The notes beneath the pieces are model-generated. The model was not told the origin of the DNA. It saw nothing but the letters and a program-made list of their open reading frames with translations, and made no database searches. Positions 24,913 through 33,915 of a stretch of DNA of 64,000 nt are shown piece after piece. The position numbers were made by a program, and so were the translations under genes. The DNA comes from Bacteroidota bacterium (GTDB lineage Bacteria > Bacteroidota > Bacteroidia > Flavobacteriales > Weeksellaceae), in NCBI GenBank assembly GCA_023460855.1, contig JAEWOS010000003.1:248001-312000 (forward strand), read 5' to 3'. Position 1 is the first letter of the stretch. Every line of letters begins with the position of its first letter.

Positions 24913-26418
24913 ATGAGAGACAAATTTGTTACGTGGGGAATTGCCCTGATTGTATTTACCTGGATCATTGCCATTCTAATCCGTGCGCATTACTGGATTC
25001 CGATTCTGCTGACCTGCCTGTTTCTGGTGGGCATCTATAACATGACGCAGACGAAGCACGCAATTCTGCGAAATTTTCCTGTTCTTGGTTACTTCCGCTA
25101 TTTCTTTGAAAGCATTTCACCGGAAATGCAGCAGTATTTTATCGAGCGCGAGACGGACGGCAAGCCTTTTCCGAGGCATCAGCGTTCCGCTGCGTACAGA
25201 CGTGCAAAAAATCTTGGTGACACTGTTGCATTCGGTACACAGCTGGAAATTAACCACCGCAAATACGAGGGAATCAAACATTCCATTTATGCAAAATCAC
25301 CCAAAGAAGAACTGCCGCGCGTAATCATCGGCAACGAACAGTGCACAAAACCCTACTCTGCTTCCCTTTTCAATATTTCTGCAATGAGTTTCGGTTCACT
25401 GAGTGACCGTGCGCAGATTTCATTGAACCGAGGTGCCAAGAAAGGAAATTTTTACCACAATACCGGTGAAGGCGGAATTTCACCTTATCATCTCGAAGGC
25501 GGCGATCTCTGCTGGCAAATCGGCACAGGATATTTCGGCTGCCGCGATGAAGAAGGAAAATTCGATCCGCAGCTTTTTGCAGAAAAATCGCAGATTGATA
25601 ATGTGAAGATGATCGAAATAAAACTTTCGCAGGGAGCAAAACCAGGACACGGTGGCGTTCTTCCGGGTGTAAAAAACACACCTGAAATTGCAAAAATCCG
25701 CCACGTAATTCCCGGCATGACGATCATTTCTCCTCCCGGTCATTCATCTTTCTCAGATGCAGCAGGATTGCTGCGTTTCGTACAGATGCTGCGAGAACTT
25801 TCAGGCGGAAAACCGGTTGGTTTTAAGCTTTGTATCGGCGACACGAAAGAATTTGAAGACATCTGCGAACAGATGACGTTGCTCAATATTTATCCGGATT
25901 TTATTACTATTGACGGCGCCGAAGGTGGAACCGGTGCAGCGCCGCCGGAATTTTCAGACGGAGTCGGAATGCCTTTGGAACCTGCTCTTATTTTCGTCAA
26001 CAGGACGTTGAACAATTATAAAGTTAGAGACAAAGTGCGTGTTATCGCGAGCGGAAAAGTGCTTACATCGCTCGATATTTTAAGAGCTGTTGCGATGGGC
26101 GCTGATGTTTGTAACAATGCACGCGGATTTATGTTCGCTCTAGGCTGTATTCAGGCGCTTCGCTGTAACAACAACCATTGTCCGACCGGTGTTGCAACTC
26201 AGGACAAGATGTTGATCAAAGGGCTTGATGTTACTGATAAATCAGAACGCGTATATCATTTCCATAAAAGCACGCTTCATACGTGCAATGAACTGCTTGC
26301 AGCAGCAGGAAGAGAAGACTATTCCGAAGTAGATGCAACCATGTTTATGCGCGGAGACGAGTTCGACCATCTATCCGATGTTTACTTCCCGGATATTTTA
26401 GGAAATGTGAGAAAATAG
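24913..26418 (+). CDS. FMN-binding glutamate synthase family protein
   Basis: A 501-residue protein. Two membrane helices at the N-terminus (VTWGIALIVFTWIIAILI; IPILLTCLFLVGIYNM) are followed by the FMN-binding (beta/alpha)8 domain of the GltB large subunit (ISAMSFGSLSDRAQISLNRGAK; GEGGISPYHLEGGDLCWQIGTGYFG; ASGKVLTSLDILRAVAMGAD). A Cys cluster CIQALRCNNNHCPTG (Cys412, 418, 423) should hold the 3Fe-4S centre. The glutamine amidotransferase and GXGXG domains of true GltB are absent, so it is not a complete glutamate synthase. The substrate is unknown. Monocistronic with a terminator at 26443. Confidence 0.9.
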   Translation: MRDKFVTWGIALIVFTWIIAILIRAHYWIPILLTCLFLVGIYNMTQTKHAILRNFPVLGYFRYFFESISPEMQQYFIERETDGKPFPRHQRSAAYRRAKNLGDTVAFGTQLEINHRKYEGIKHSIYAKSPKEELPRVIIGNEQCTKPYSASLFNISAMSFGSLSDRAQISLNRGAKKGNFYHNTGEGGISPYHLEGGDLCWQIGTGYFGCRDEEGKFDPQLFAEKSQIDNVKMIEIKLSQGAKPGHGGVLPGVKNTPEIAKIRHVIPGMTIISPPGHSSFSDAAGLLRFVQMLRELSGGKPVGFKLCIGDTKEFEDICEQMTLLNIYPDFITIDGAEGGTGAAPPEFSDGVGMPLEPALIFVNRTLNNYKVRDKVRVIASGKVLTSLDILRAVAMGADVCNNARGFMFALGCIQALRCNNNHCPTGVATQDKMLIKGLDVTDKSERVYHFHKSTLHTCNELLAAAGREDYSEVDATMFMRGDEFDHLSDVYFPDILGNVRK

Positions 26419-26442
26419 AAATATTTTCATGCGTAATACAAC

Positions 26443-26484
26443 TTCGCCGACTGGTTCAACTAAAGAATTAGTCGGCGTTTTTGT
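26443..26484 (+). terminator. Terminator of the glutamate-synthase-like gene
   Basis: Stem CGCCGACT / AGTCGGCG around a 17-base loop, followed by TTTTTGT. Confidence 0.8.
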
Positions 26485-26970
26485 ATTAAGTTAATTGTTA
26501 ATATTGTTAACAAATGAATGTTTGATTTTGCATGTGCGTTTCTATAAAATAACGAATTTGAACTATTCTTCTTTATAACTGGTCTGTCAGTACTTCTACA
26601 ATTTCCATTTTAGAACAAGTATTTCTGCATTTCTTCGTTTAATTATTTTTAAAATATTAGTCTATTCATTGCTGTTATGCATTGCATTGCTGTTGTGTTC
26701 TTTTTCAAAAACATGAAAAATTTCAACTGTAATCAAAAGGATTTTTCCTCTATCCTTAATTCCCGATTACAAAAAAGAAAAAATTCTACTTAAATATCAA
26801 TCACAGCGAGTCAATTACGATTTACATTATTAATATTAATTATACATATTTATTAAATTACTTAAATTCATATAGTATTTTATTTATATTATTTTTAACA
26901 TTTAATACTTTTTATTGTCCTAATAGCTTCTTAATTTAGCCTTACTTAAAAATCATTAAAAGATAAAATT
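26485..26970. other. AT-rich gap without genes
   Basis: About 490 very AT-rich bases lie between the terminator and the first disordered-protein gene. I find no ORF above ~30 codons that looks coding, no tRNA and no strong hairpin. Near the end, TTG-N14-TAATTTAG (around 26914-26938) is a weak promoter-like match for the gene at 26971. The compositional change is abrupt. Confidence 0.55.
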
Positions 26971-27897
26971 ATGGCTAACGACAGAAATTACGGAAATTCA
27001 AATTCCGATAGAAGATCGTCTCAGCGTAGAGATTACGATGACGACAGAAATTACAACAACCGCGGAAACAGCTACAACAACGATTTCGATTTCGACTACG
27101 ATTCCGACTACGACACCAGAGGCAATACGCGCGGATTTGGACGAGGACACTCGGAAAGTTCCACACGATGGGGAAGCCAGGGCGAACACAATTCCGGCAT
27201 GCATAGAAATCAGTCCGGTTCTCAGCGAAGCGGAGATAATTATGGCTCGAGAAGTGGTTCTGTAAGAGGTTCGCATCCCGAAAGAGATTTTGAAGGCAGA
27301 AGAATGAATTACGGCTGGAACGAAGGAAACCGCTCGCACGACGATTACAATAATCTCAGAGATGCAAGGGACAATGATGATGACCGCAATTATAACAGAA
27401 GTAACCGCAATAACACGGAAGACCGGTACTGGAATTCGGGGAATCAGTCTTCAGGAAGATCAAGGGAAAATTCCTGGCAAAACGATGATGATTATCGCGG
27501 AAGCAGCAATTATAACAGCGACCGCAACAGAAACCGGGACTGGGATAATGATAACAACAGAAGAAGCAGCAACTGGTCTTCCGACAGAGACCGCAGTTAC
27601 GACAACCGTTCAGAAAGCAACTATCAAAGAAGAGGATCAGGTAGCGCTTGGGGCTCAGAAAGCAACATGAGCGGAAGATCCAATTACGGACGCACCAATT
27701 CCCAGGACAGGTATGATCTCGAAAGAGATTCTGACAGAAACCGTGGAACCAACTACGGCGGATACGATCACCGCGGTTCCGAATATTCCGGGATTAAGCA
27801 TGACCGTTTCGATGACAATCAGCGCGAATTCCGAAGCAGAAGAAGCGGAAGTGACAGCGGAAGGGGTTCCGACAACAGAAGAAACAACAGGGATTAA
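26971..27897 (+). CDS. Intrinsically disordered Asn/Arg/Ser/Gly/Tyr/Asp-rich protein 1
   Basis: A 308-residue protein of extreme composition with no predicted helix, membrane segment or signal peptide. Repeated short units such as RNYNNRGNSYNND, SNYNSDRNRNRDW and RSSNWSSDRDRSYDNRS, isolated aromatic residues (Y, W, F) spaced in a polar background, and many RG/GR pairs are seen. That is the pattern of prion-like or RGG-type proteins able to form condensates. I know no named family. It shares its opening layout (about 50 residues leading into SDYD-xxx-RG) with the next gene, so the two look like paralogues. It precedes a DUF892 ferritin-like gene. Confidence 0.75.
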   Translation: MANDRNYGNSNSDRRSSQRRDYDDDRNYNNRGNSYNNDFDFDYDSDYDTRGNTRGFGRGHSESSTRWGSQGEHNSGMHRNQSGSQRSGDNYGSRSGSVRGSHPERDFEGRRMNYGWNEGNRSHDDYNNLRDARDNDDDRNYNRSNRNNTEDRYWNSGNQSSGRSRENSWQNDDDYRGSSNYNSDRNRNRDWDNDNNRRSSNWSSDRDRSYDNRSESNYQRRGSGSAWGSESNMSGRSNYGRTNSQDRYDLERDSDRNRGTNYGGYDHRGSEYSGIKHDRFDDNQREFRSRRSGSDSGRGSDNRRNNRD

Positions 27898-27912
27898 TCA
27901 TAATTCCAGAAA

Positions 27913-27944
27913 CTGCAGGCGGACTTGTTCGCCTGCGGTTTCGT
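27913..27944 (+). terminator. Intergenic hairpin between the two disordered-protein genes
   Basis: Perfect GCAGGCG / CGCCTGC stem, extendable by flanking AAAC/GTTT pairs, followed by the weak T-rich tract TTTCGTCTATT. It could be a partial terminator or an mRNA stabiliser between genes. Confidence 0.5.
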
Positions 27945-27998
27945 CTATTCGATAGAAATAAAGTAAATCAAACATCAAATCACAAAATATTAAATATT

Positions 27999-28880
27999 AT
28001 GGCACCAAGAAGAAATTCAGGAAACAGATATAATGACAGCTGGGACGAATTCGGCTATGACGACGAACAGGGTTACAGCAGTTCAGGTCAGAACTATGAA
28101 AACCGATATGATCGAAACACCGGCCCGTCATACAACAGCGATTATGACAACAATAATCGCGGCAACCGCTACCATGACAATTCAGAAACAAATTACTACG
28201 GAGCGAGCGGTCGGTATTCATCCGGAGGCTATTCCGACAGATATGGAAATGACGACCTCGAAGATTATTTTGACGACGTTTTCGGCCGGAATGAATACGA
28301 TAACGAAAACCGCCGGTATACCATTAACGAAAGAGATTATTATGGAAACTCCGGCAGCAGAAATCAGGATTACGACAGCAGATTTGGTTCCGGTTCAGAG
28401 CGCAGCAGAAATTACGGTTCCCGATCGTACGAAAATAATTACAGAGACAATCGTGACCGGTACAACTCAGGTTCGGACTCCGATTATTCCGGAAGATGGC
28501 CGATTTCACAAAGCAGCGACAGACGCGGCGTAGCAAGAGGTTATGACAACCACGGAAGACGGGATTCCGGATATGGTGACAGTTTCTACAACGATGAACA
28601 GCACTGGAGCTCCAGAGGAAATCAGCAAAGAGACCATGACAGAAGATATTCCTCAAATTACGGACGTTCCAGATCAGAATACCCGAATTCCTACCACTTG
28701 CAAAGCGAAAACCGAAACCGCGACAATGAGGGGAAATTTACTTCATCTTCATCGCGAAGAAGTGGTTTTGGAAGCCGGATTACAGGAGCTACAAACCGCA
28801 GCAACGTCAGCAATTTTCAGAACCGAAGCGAATCACGGGACAAAGATAACTCTGAAAACAGCAGCAACAAAAGCAGCTAA
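27999..28880 (+). CDS. Intrinsically disordered Tyr/Arg/Ser/Gly/Asn-rich protein 2
   Basis: A 293-residue low-complexity protein. It contains Tyr-rich spacers (YSSSGQNYENRYDRN; YSSGGYSDRYGND), a more acidic patch DDLEDYFDDVFGRNEYDNENRR, RG-containing segments and a Ser/Arg C-terminus with the more ordered-looking EGKFTSSSSRRSGFGSRITG. No membrane segment or signal. Composition is similar to the preceding protein, but Tyr and acidic content are higher. No family recognised. Spacing to the next gene is 66 bases, so the three may be one transcript. Confidence 0.75.
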   Translation: MAPRRNSGNRYNDSWDEFGYDDEQGYSSSGQNYENRYDRNTGPSYNSDYDNNNRGNRYHDNSETNYYGASGRYSSGGYSDRYGNDDLEDYFDDVFGRNEYDNENRRYTINERDYYGNSGSRNQDYDSRFGSGSERSRNYGSRSYENNYRDNRDRYNSGSDSDYSGRWPISQSSDRRGVARGYDNHGRRDSGYGDSFYNDEQHWSSRGNQQRDHDRRYSSNYGRSRSEYPNSYHLQSENRNRDNEGKFTSSSSRRSGFGSRITGATNRSNVSNFQNRSESRDKDNSENSSNKSS

Positions 28881-28946
28881 TTAATCACATTTTACAGTTG
28901 GCCACACCAAAACGGCCGGCTTTAATTCACAAAAATCAAAATTAAT

Positions 28947-29801
28947 ATGGACACCAATAACAATCAGGAAAAAAATCCTGAGGCAGCAAACGCTGCTACA
29001 TCAGCAAAAACTAAAACTGCAGGAAGGAAATCCGCCGAAAACAGACAGGAGGTTTCTGCTTCAACCGAAAACGCAAAAGAAACTGCAGCCGCAAAAAGTG
29101 CAGCAGCTGCGGCAAAAAACAATAGTGAGGACAGAACCCAAAGCAACGGAAAAAATCAAAAACCTTCCGAAACCGATAAAGAAGGTCCTTTGTTCAAATT
29201 TTTTACAGACATGCTGAAAGATGTGTACTATGCTGAAAAGCACATCCTTGAAGCACTGCCAAAAATGCAGAAAGCAGCAACCACAGACGAACTGCAGGAC
29301 GCATTCGAAGACCATCATCTGCAGACGCAGAAACATGTGTCGCGTCTCGAAAAAGTATTCCGCATGATCGGAGAAGAACCAGAGGTAAAAAAATGTGATG
29401 CAATCGAAGGCATTGTAAGAGAAGGCCAGAAATGCATTGAAGATACAGAGGAAGGTTCAATGACGCGTGACGCAGCATTGATCATTGCAGCACAGAAAGT
29501 GGAACATTATGAAATCGCTTCTTACGGTGGATTATGCGCGCTTGCAGAAACTCTGGGACAGTTTGATGCTTCCGATTTACTGCACAAAACCCTTGAAGAA
29601 GAAGATAAAACCGACAGCGATCTCACGCACATTGCTGAAAGCTACATCAATTTCTGCGCAACTGAAGACGACAGCGAAAACAACCGCCATCGTGGTGGAA
29701 GAGGTAGAGACGCTCGCAATTATCAGCGCGAAGAAGAGGAAGCTTATTATGAAGATGGCGGATATTCCAGAGACCAGTACCGAAGACAGAGTTATCATTA
29801 A
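28947..29801 (+). CDS. DUF892 (YciE/YciF-type) ferritin-like protein with disordered ends
   Basis: A 284-residue protein. Residues ~85-240 form the DUF892 four-helix bundle with ferritin-like carboxylate/histidine positions: DVYYAEKHILEALPKMQKAA, DHHLQTQKHVSRLEKVFRMIG, AAQKVEHYEIASYGGLCALAE and KTLEEEDKTDSDLTHIAE. An Ala/Lys/Asn-rich tail (1-85) and an acidic, Tyr/Arg-rich tail (240-284) lie outside the fold. E. coli yciE and yciF are stress-induced and sit with the hydrophilic yciG; the arrangement here is analogous. Possible di-metal oxidase or storage role is inference. Confidence 0.88.
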   Translation: MDTNNNQEKNPEAANAATSAKTKTAGRKSAENRQEVSASTENAKETAAAKSAAAAAKNNSEDRTQSNGKNQKPSETDKEGPLFKFFTDMLKDVYYAEKHILEALPKMQKAATTDELQDAFEDHHLQTQKHVSRLEKVFRMIGEEPEVKKCDAIEGIVREGQKCIEDTEEGSMTRDAALIIAAQKVEHYEIASYGGLCALAETLGQFDASDLLHKTLEEEDKTDSDLTHIAESYINFCATEDDSENNRHRGGRGRDARNYQREEEEAYYEDGGYSRDQYRRQSYH

Positions 29802-29816
29802 AAACTGATTATATAT

Positions 29817-29850
29817 GAAGCAGGCGATATTTTTTATCGTCTGTTTTTTT
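29817..29850 (+). terminator. Terminator of the disordered/DUF892 cluster
   Basis: Stem AAGCAGGCGAT / ATCGTCTGTTT (wobbles allowed) then seven T. Confidence 0.8.
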
Positions 29851-29888
29851 GGCAAAATAGATATGGATAGACTTTATTTTCAATTTAA

Positions 29889-30422
29889 TTACTTCCGGTC
29901 GTGATTTTTATTATTTCCCTGTTTTCCATCTGTATTGGCGTCATCCATAGGAACGACTGAAAGATTTCCCTCTTTTTCCACCCAGGCTTCTTTTACTTTG
30001 CTGATGGAATTCACTCCACTTTCCCGCAGGTTACCCATCAGTTCATCTTTTGTAATGAGTTCGCGGCGCATGTTGCGGTGAATCAGCTTTCCATCCCTGA
30101 TAATCTGCACCGGTTTTTGCTCCAATATTCTGCGGAAAAAAGCAGAGCGGAAGGTCAACTGATTGACGATGTAGTTACAGGCCATAAACATAAGAATCAT
30201 TACAATTCCGTCTGCGAGATTGGTAAAATTTCCCAGTGAATGCGAAGCAGCTTCCGACACCAGGAGAATAAGTAAAAGATCCATTGCGCCAAGTTCTCCG
30301 GCATTGCGACGCGGAAGAATTCTTAGCATAAACAGAATGAAAAAATACATAATTACTGCACGCAGCAGCAACTCTACCAGAGACAGTTCAGGAACAAAGA
30401 TTTGAGACCAGTCTTCAGGCAA
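29889..30422 (-). CDS. DUF421/YetF family membrane protein
   Basis: A 177-residue protein with three N-terminal membrane helices (LLLRAVIMYFFILFMLRILP; LGAMDLLLILLVSEAASHS; DGIVMILMFMACNYIVNQL) and the cytoplasmic YetF-type domain (FFRRILEQKPVQIIRDGKLIHRN..LITKDELMGNLRESGV). YetF homologues are linked to sporulation or stress in other bacteria but the mechanism is unknown. The start is TTG at 30422, five bases after the pncC stop, so the two are co-transcribed. It converges on the DUF892 terminator. Confidence 0.88.
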   Translation of the reverse strand: MPEDWSQIFVPELSLVELLLRAVIMYFFILFMLRILPRRNAGELGAMDLLLILLVSEAASHSLGNFTNLADGIVMILMFMACNYIVNQLTFRSAFFRRILEQKPVQIIRDGKLIHRNMRRELITKDELMGNLRESGVNSISKVKEAWVEKEGNLSVVPMDDANTDGKQGNNKNHDRK

Positions 30423-30427
30423 AAATT

Positions 30428-30922
30428 TTATTTGTCGAGAATTTGATAAAGATGTTCGAGCGATTTGCGGATATAGAGTTCCTGATTTTGAGCCATAGAC
30501 AGCTCATCGTCCCCATTCATTCTTTTGCTTAGCAGAATCTTTCCGTTTTTCGAAATTGCTAGATAAGCATATAGTGAATCGATATCTAATTCAGGCATTG
30601 GCGCCGCGTAACCCGTTATTCCGATTCCGATTTCACTACAGAATTTACCGGAAATTTCCAGTGCCATTTTCTCCGCAACATATTTCGAGACACAGTTGCT
30701 GTTCTCACCCAGAATGGGATTTACATCGAGATGCCTGGTTTTCTGTCCCAGATTATATAAAGTCATCCCGCCCTGAAAAAACTGCATCGCCTTTTCGGTT
30801 CTCGAAAAATAATTCTGCAGCAGACCGGCCGTCACACTTTCCGCAACTGCAAGTGTCAGTTTTTGCGCAAGACATTTATTTTTAATCTCCGTTAAAAGTT
30901 CAGTTTGTGTAAGAGTTTTCAT
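30428..30922 (-). CDS. CinA family nicotinamide-nucleotide amidase
   Basis: A 164-residue stand-alone CinA C-terminal domain (PncC type), which deamidates NMN to NaMN in the pyridine nucleotide cycle. The active-site segment is LTLAVAESVTAGLLQNYFSR, with FFQGGMTLYNLGQKTRHLDV, SKYVAEKMALEISGKF and GIGITGYAAP. The canonical AESCTGG is AESVTAG here, so activity should be checked. The MoaB-like N-terminal CinA domain is absent. First gene of the pncC-DUF421 pair. Confidence 0.85.
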   Translation of the reverse strand: MKTLTQTELLTEIKNKCLAQKLTLAVAESVTAGLLQNYFSRTEKAMQFFQGGMTLYNLGQKTRHLDVNPILGENSNCVSKYVAEKMALEISGKFCSEIGIGITGYAAPMPELDIDSLYAYLAISKNGKILLSKRMNGDDELSMAQNQELYIRKSLEHLYQILDK

Positions 30923-31060
30923 TTTTATTATAAGCGAATAAGCGTGTTTATTTTCGACCTTTCAATAAATAATAAGCAAGGAAAAAGCTACGGAACAAAT
31001 CATTTCAGGTACTTATTTCTTTTATTCTAAAATCTACATTATTAACACACCTGTTATCTT

Positions 31061-31291
31061 ATGAATACTAATTTGAATGCAACACCACGCGGTTTTTCGA
31101 CCATCATTCCCGGCGAAACTACGGTTATCGAACATAAACTCGGCACAGTAAACATCATTATTTCGCTGTACAATGTGGCGACAGGAAATGAACTGAACAG
31201 CGGCATCACAATCGTGGACGAAAACACGGTGAAAATAGTTACGGCAAGCGGTGCACCCTCCGAAATTCGGGTGGTCATTTTTGGATTTTGA
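31061..31291 (+). CDS. Small protein resembling a phage fibre-type C-terminal domain
   Basis: A 76-residue protein (GFSTIIPGETTVIEHKLGTV, then IIISLYNVATGN, ITIVDENTVKIVTASGAPSEIRVVIFGF). Its order of features, an early polar strand, HxLGT, a V/I-rich strand with (Y/V)(D/N)xxTG, DENTV and RVVI near the end, resembles the small beta domain seen at the C-termini of phage tail, baseplate and capsid-fibre proteins. Here it stands alone. I make this comparison from memory of the pattern and have no search to support it. Convergent with mscS (14 bases). Confidence 0.55.
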   Translation: MNTNLNATPRGFSTIIPGETTVIEHKLGTVNIIISLYNVATGNELNSGITIVDENTVKIVTASGAPSEIRVVIFGF

Positions 31292-31305
31292 GAAAAGGCG
31301 GGAAT

Positions 31306-32139
31306 TTATTCGGCAGGCCGGTTCAGAACAACCTGCGGGAACGGAATTTCAATATTATGTTCATTGAATGCCTTAAAATATTTAATCCGCAAATCGCTTT
31401 TTAAATTTTCTACACGGAACGTATCTGCTGACCAAAAATAGACATTGAAAATTAGTGCAGAATCCGCAAAATCATTGAAGCGGACAAAAGGTGCCGGATC
31501 TTGTGAAACTTTGGGATGACTTGCGGTTACTGATTTCAGGATTTCCATCACTGTGGTAACATCCGAAGAATAGGAAACGCCGATCTGAATATCGAAACGC
31601 GAATTCAGTTTGGAATGCGTCCAGTTGATCAGCGAATTTTTGGTAAGCATGGTATTCGGAAGGATGATGTATTTTTCATCACGCGTTAAAACCGTCGTGG
31701 TCCGCAGATTGATTTCTTTTACCTGACAAACCAGTTTTTCCACTTCAATTACATCACCTACTTTTATAGTTGAATCCAGCAGAAGAACAATTCCAGAAAC
31801 AAAATCACTGAAAATATTCTGCAGACCCAGACCAATACCAACGAGAAGCGCCGCTGAAGCACCCATTAAAACAGTGACGTTGATGCCGATCATATTCATC
31901 CCGAGAATGAACCCCAGGACATACAAGGCATATTTTACCAGGCTGAAAATGGTAAATTTCTTGGATTCGTCGAGCTTTTGGTTTTTATAAATAATCTTTC
32001 GCACCAGCTTGACAATAAAGCCGAGCGCGATGATAAATACTATTAAAAAGATCACCGAAGAAACCTCAATACTTTCCGTTCCGATACTGAACAGTCTGAT
32101 ATTGAGGAATTCCCGGACTCCGAATTTTAAATTTTCCAT
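31306..32139 (-). CDS. MscS family mechanosensitive channel
   Basis: A 277-residue small-conductance channel. Three membrane helices are followed by the pore-lining helix and beta domain: MGASAALLVGIGLGLQNIFSDFVSGIVLLLD (TM3, with the Gly/Ala packing), then TIKVGDVIEVEKLVCQVKEINLRTTTVLTRDEKYIILPNTML and a C-terminal alpha/beta part (IEIPFPQVVLNRP). It releases osmolytes on hypo-osmotic shock. It follows the nitrilase gene by 63 bases on the same strand and may share its transcript. Confidence 0.93.
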   Translation of the reverse strand: MENLKFGVREFLNIRLFSIGTESIEVSSVIFLIVFIIALGFIVKLVRKIIYKNQKLDESKKFTIFSLVKYALYVLGFILGMNMIGINVTVLMGASAALLVGIGLGLQNIFSDFVSGIVLLLDSTIKVGDVIEVEKLVCQVKEINLRTTTVLTRDEKYIILPNTMLTKNSLINWTHSKLNSRFDIQIGVSYSSDVTTVMEILKSVTASHPKVSQDPAPFVRFNDFADSALIFNVYFWSADTFRVENLKSDLRIKYFKAFNEHNIEIPFPQVVLNRPAE

Positions 32140-32202
32140 AGGTGTTTATTGCAGTAAAATAAGTAAGAAGCGCACTTTTTAACATTCAAACTGCAAGCCA
32201 TT

Positions 32203-33906
32203 TTATTCTTCAGGCCACACTTTTCCGTTTCTCACGTTCTTTTCTTTCGGTTTTTCATTCAGCATCTGCTCAATTCCGATCAAACCTAGCTGTCCTGCTG
32301 AAACATCCAGACCGGTATAATGTCTTCTTACATCTTCCGGAGCTTTTCGCACAGGTCTGTTTTTCACTTCCTCCACAGGATTTGCATTGCAGGAAATAAT
32401 ATTATAGAGATCGGTTCTGCGGTCTTTCAGGTTTCTTACACTGCCGTATTCATGAAGTTCATCGAGCAGTTTCAGGTCGATGTCGGAAATCAGAATCATT
32501 TCGGTGTTCGGCGTTGATTCACTTTTCACCGCATTCGATGGAAAAGCGAAATCACTTGGCGTAAATACGGCGGACTGCGAGTAATGAATATCGAGATTTT
32601 CCACCTGCGGCAGATTTCCTACATTTCCGGTGATGGCAACGTAACATTCGTTTTCTATCGCACGCGCTTCCGCACATTTCCTTACGCGCATATAAGCATT
32701 CTGCGTATCGGTAAGATACGGCACAAACAGAATCTGCATTCCCTGATCCGCAAGAATTCTCGGCAATTCAGGAAATTCAACATCATAACAGATCAGTACG
32801 CCAACTTTTCCACAGTCGGTATCGAAAGTCTGAATATGATCTCCGCCTTTCAGTCCCCAGTATTTGGTTTCGTCCGGCGTAATGTGGATTTTGTCGTAAC
32901 GGTCTACTTTTCCGTTTCTGTGGCACAGAAATCCAGTATTTTTCAATTCGCCATTCTCATAAAAAGGCATCGATCCGGCGATAATATTCACGTTGTATGC
33001 CACGGCGAGTTCACTGAATTTGTCACGGATCTGCAGGGTGTATTTTGAAAGCATCCGCATTGCTTCCGCTTCCGTTACATTTTTGAATTCTGCCATCAGC
33101 GAGGTATTGAAATATTCAGGGAACATCGCAAAATCCGATTTATAACCGGAAATCGCATCCACGAAATATTCCGCCTGCATAAACAGTTCATCCAGGTTTT
33201 TGTAGAGCCTCATTTTCCACTGTACCAGTCCGAGTCTTACATTTTTCTTGGTGGTATTTGCCGTGGGGCTGTCATCTTCATAAAACACATTATTCCATTC
33301 CATCAGTGTTGCATATTCATGACTCTGCACGTCATCCGGAATATAATTTCTGATGATTTTGCGCACGTGGAAATCGTTGCTGAGCTGAAAACTCAGCACC
33401 GGATCGTAAATTTCTTTATGTTTCACTTTTTCCAGGTACTGTTTGGGAGAAAGTTCATGCGCATGCTCATGATAAAGCGGAATTCTGCCTCCAAAAATGA
33501 TATTCTTGAGATTCATCTTCTCAGCGAGTTCCTTTCTTGCGTCGTAAAGCCTTCTTCCTAACCTTAGTCCGCGATAATCCGGATGAATGAACACTTCAAT
33601 TCCATAAAGGGTTTTACCGTCCGGATCGAAGGTTGCAAAACTGTAGTTTCCGGTAATGCTTTCGTAGGTGTGTCTGTCGCCAAATTTACTGTAATCTACA
33701 ATCAGCGAAAGGGCGCATCCCGCTACTCTTCCGTCAATCAAAACAGCAAGCTGTCCTTCGGGAAAAATATCGAGCAGTTTCTGTATGGATTTTTCACTCC
33801 AGTAGCTTCCCTGCCAGTTCGGATAAGCTTTTTTCATTACATCAAGCAGCTCCTTGTACTGTTCCGGCTGAAGCTGGCTGATTTCTATATGTTGTTGTGT
33901 TGTCAT
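32203..33906 (-). CDS. GNAT acetyltransferase fused to carbon-nitrogen hydrolase (nitrilase superfamily)
   Basis: A 567-residue bifunctional protein. Residues ~1-200 are a GNAT domain (FIHPDYRGLRLGRRLYDARKE gives the acetyl-CoA loop). Residues ~225-500 are a nitrilase-type hydrolase with the complete triad: Glu264 in MFPEYFN, Lys339 in YDKIHITPDE and Cys373 in VLICYDVEFPEL. Such fusions are widespread and their substrate is not known; an N-acyl or amide substrate acted on by both halves is plausible. The C-terminal ~65 residues are a tail (VRRHYTGLDVSAGQLGLIGIEQML). It is nine bases downstream of the AraC-family regulator gene. Confidence 0.92.
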   Translation of the reverse strand: MTTQQHIEISQLQPEQYKELLDVMKKAYPNWQGSYWSEKSIQKLLDIFPEGQLAVLIDGRVAGCALSLIVDYSKFGDRHTYESITGNYSFATFDPDGKTLYGIEVFIHPDYRGLRLGRRLYDARKELAEKMNLKNIIFGGRIPLYHEHAHELSPKQYLEKVKHKEIYDPVLSFQLSNDFHVRKIIRNYIPDDVQSHEYATLMEWNNVFYEDDSPTANTTKKNVRLGLVQWKMRLYKNLDELFMQAEYFVDAISGYKSDFAMFPEYFNTSLMAEFKNVTEAEAMRMLSKYTLQIRDKFSELAVAYNVNIIAGSMPFYENGELKNTGFLCHRNGKVDRYDKIHITPDETKYWGLKGGDHIQTFDTDCGKVGVLICYDVEFPELPRILADQGMQILFVPYLTDTQNAYMRVRKCAEARAIENECYVAITGNVGNLPQVENLDIHYSQSAVFTPSDFAFPSNAVKSESTPNTEMILISDIDLKLLDELHEYGSVRNLKDRRTDLYNIISCNANPVEEVKNRPVRKAPEDVRRHYTGLDVSAGQLGLIGIEQMLNEKPKEKNVRNGKVWPEE

Positions 33907-33915
33907 TATCTTATT

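Noticed and set aside
31061..31291. Prophage remnant
   Set aside because: Only one small phage-like domain protein; no integrase, capsid, tail or att sites in the surroundings.
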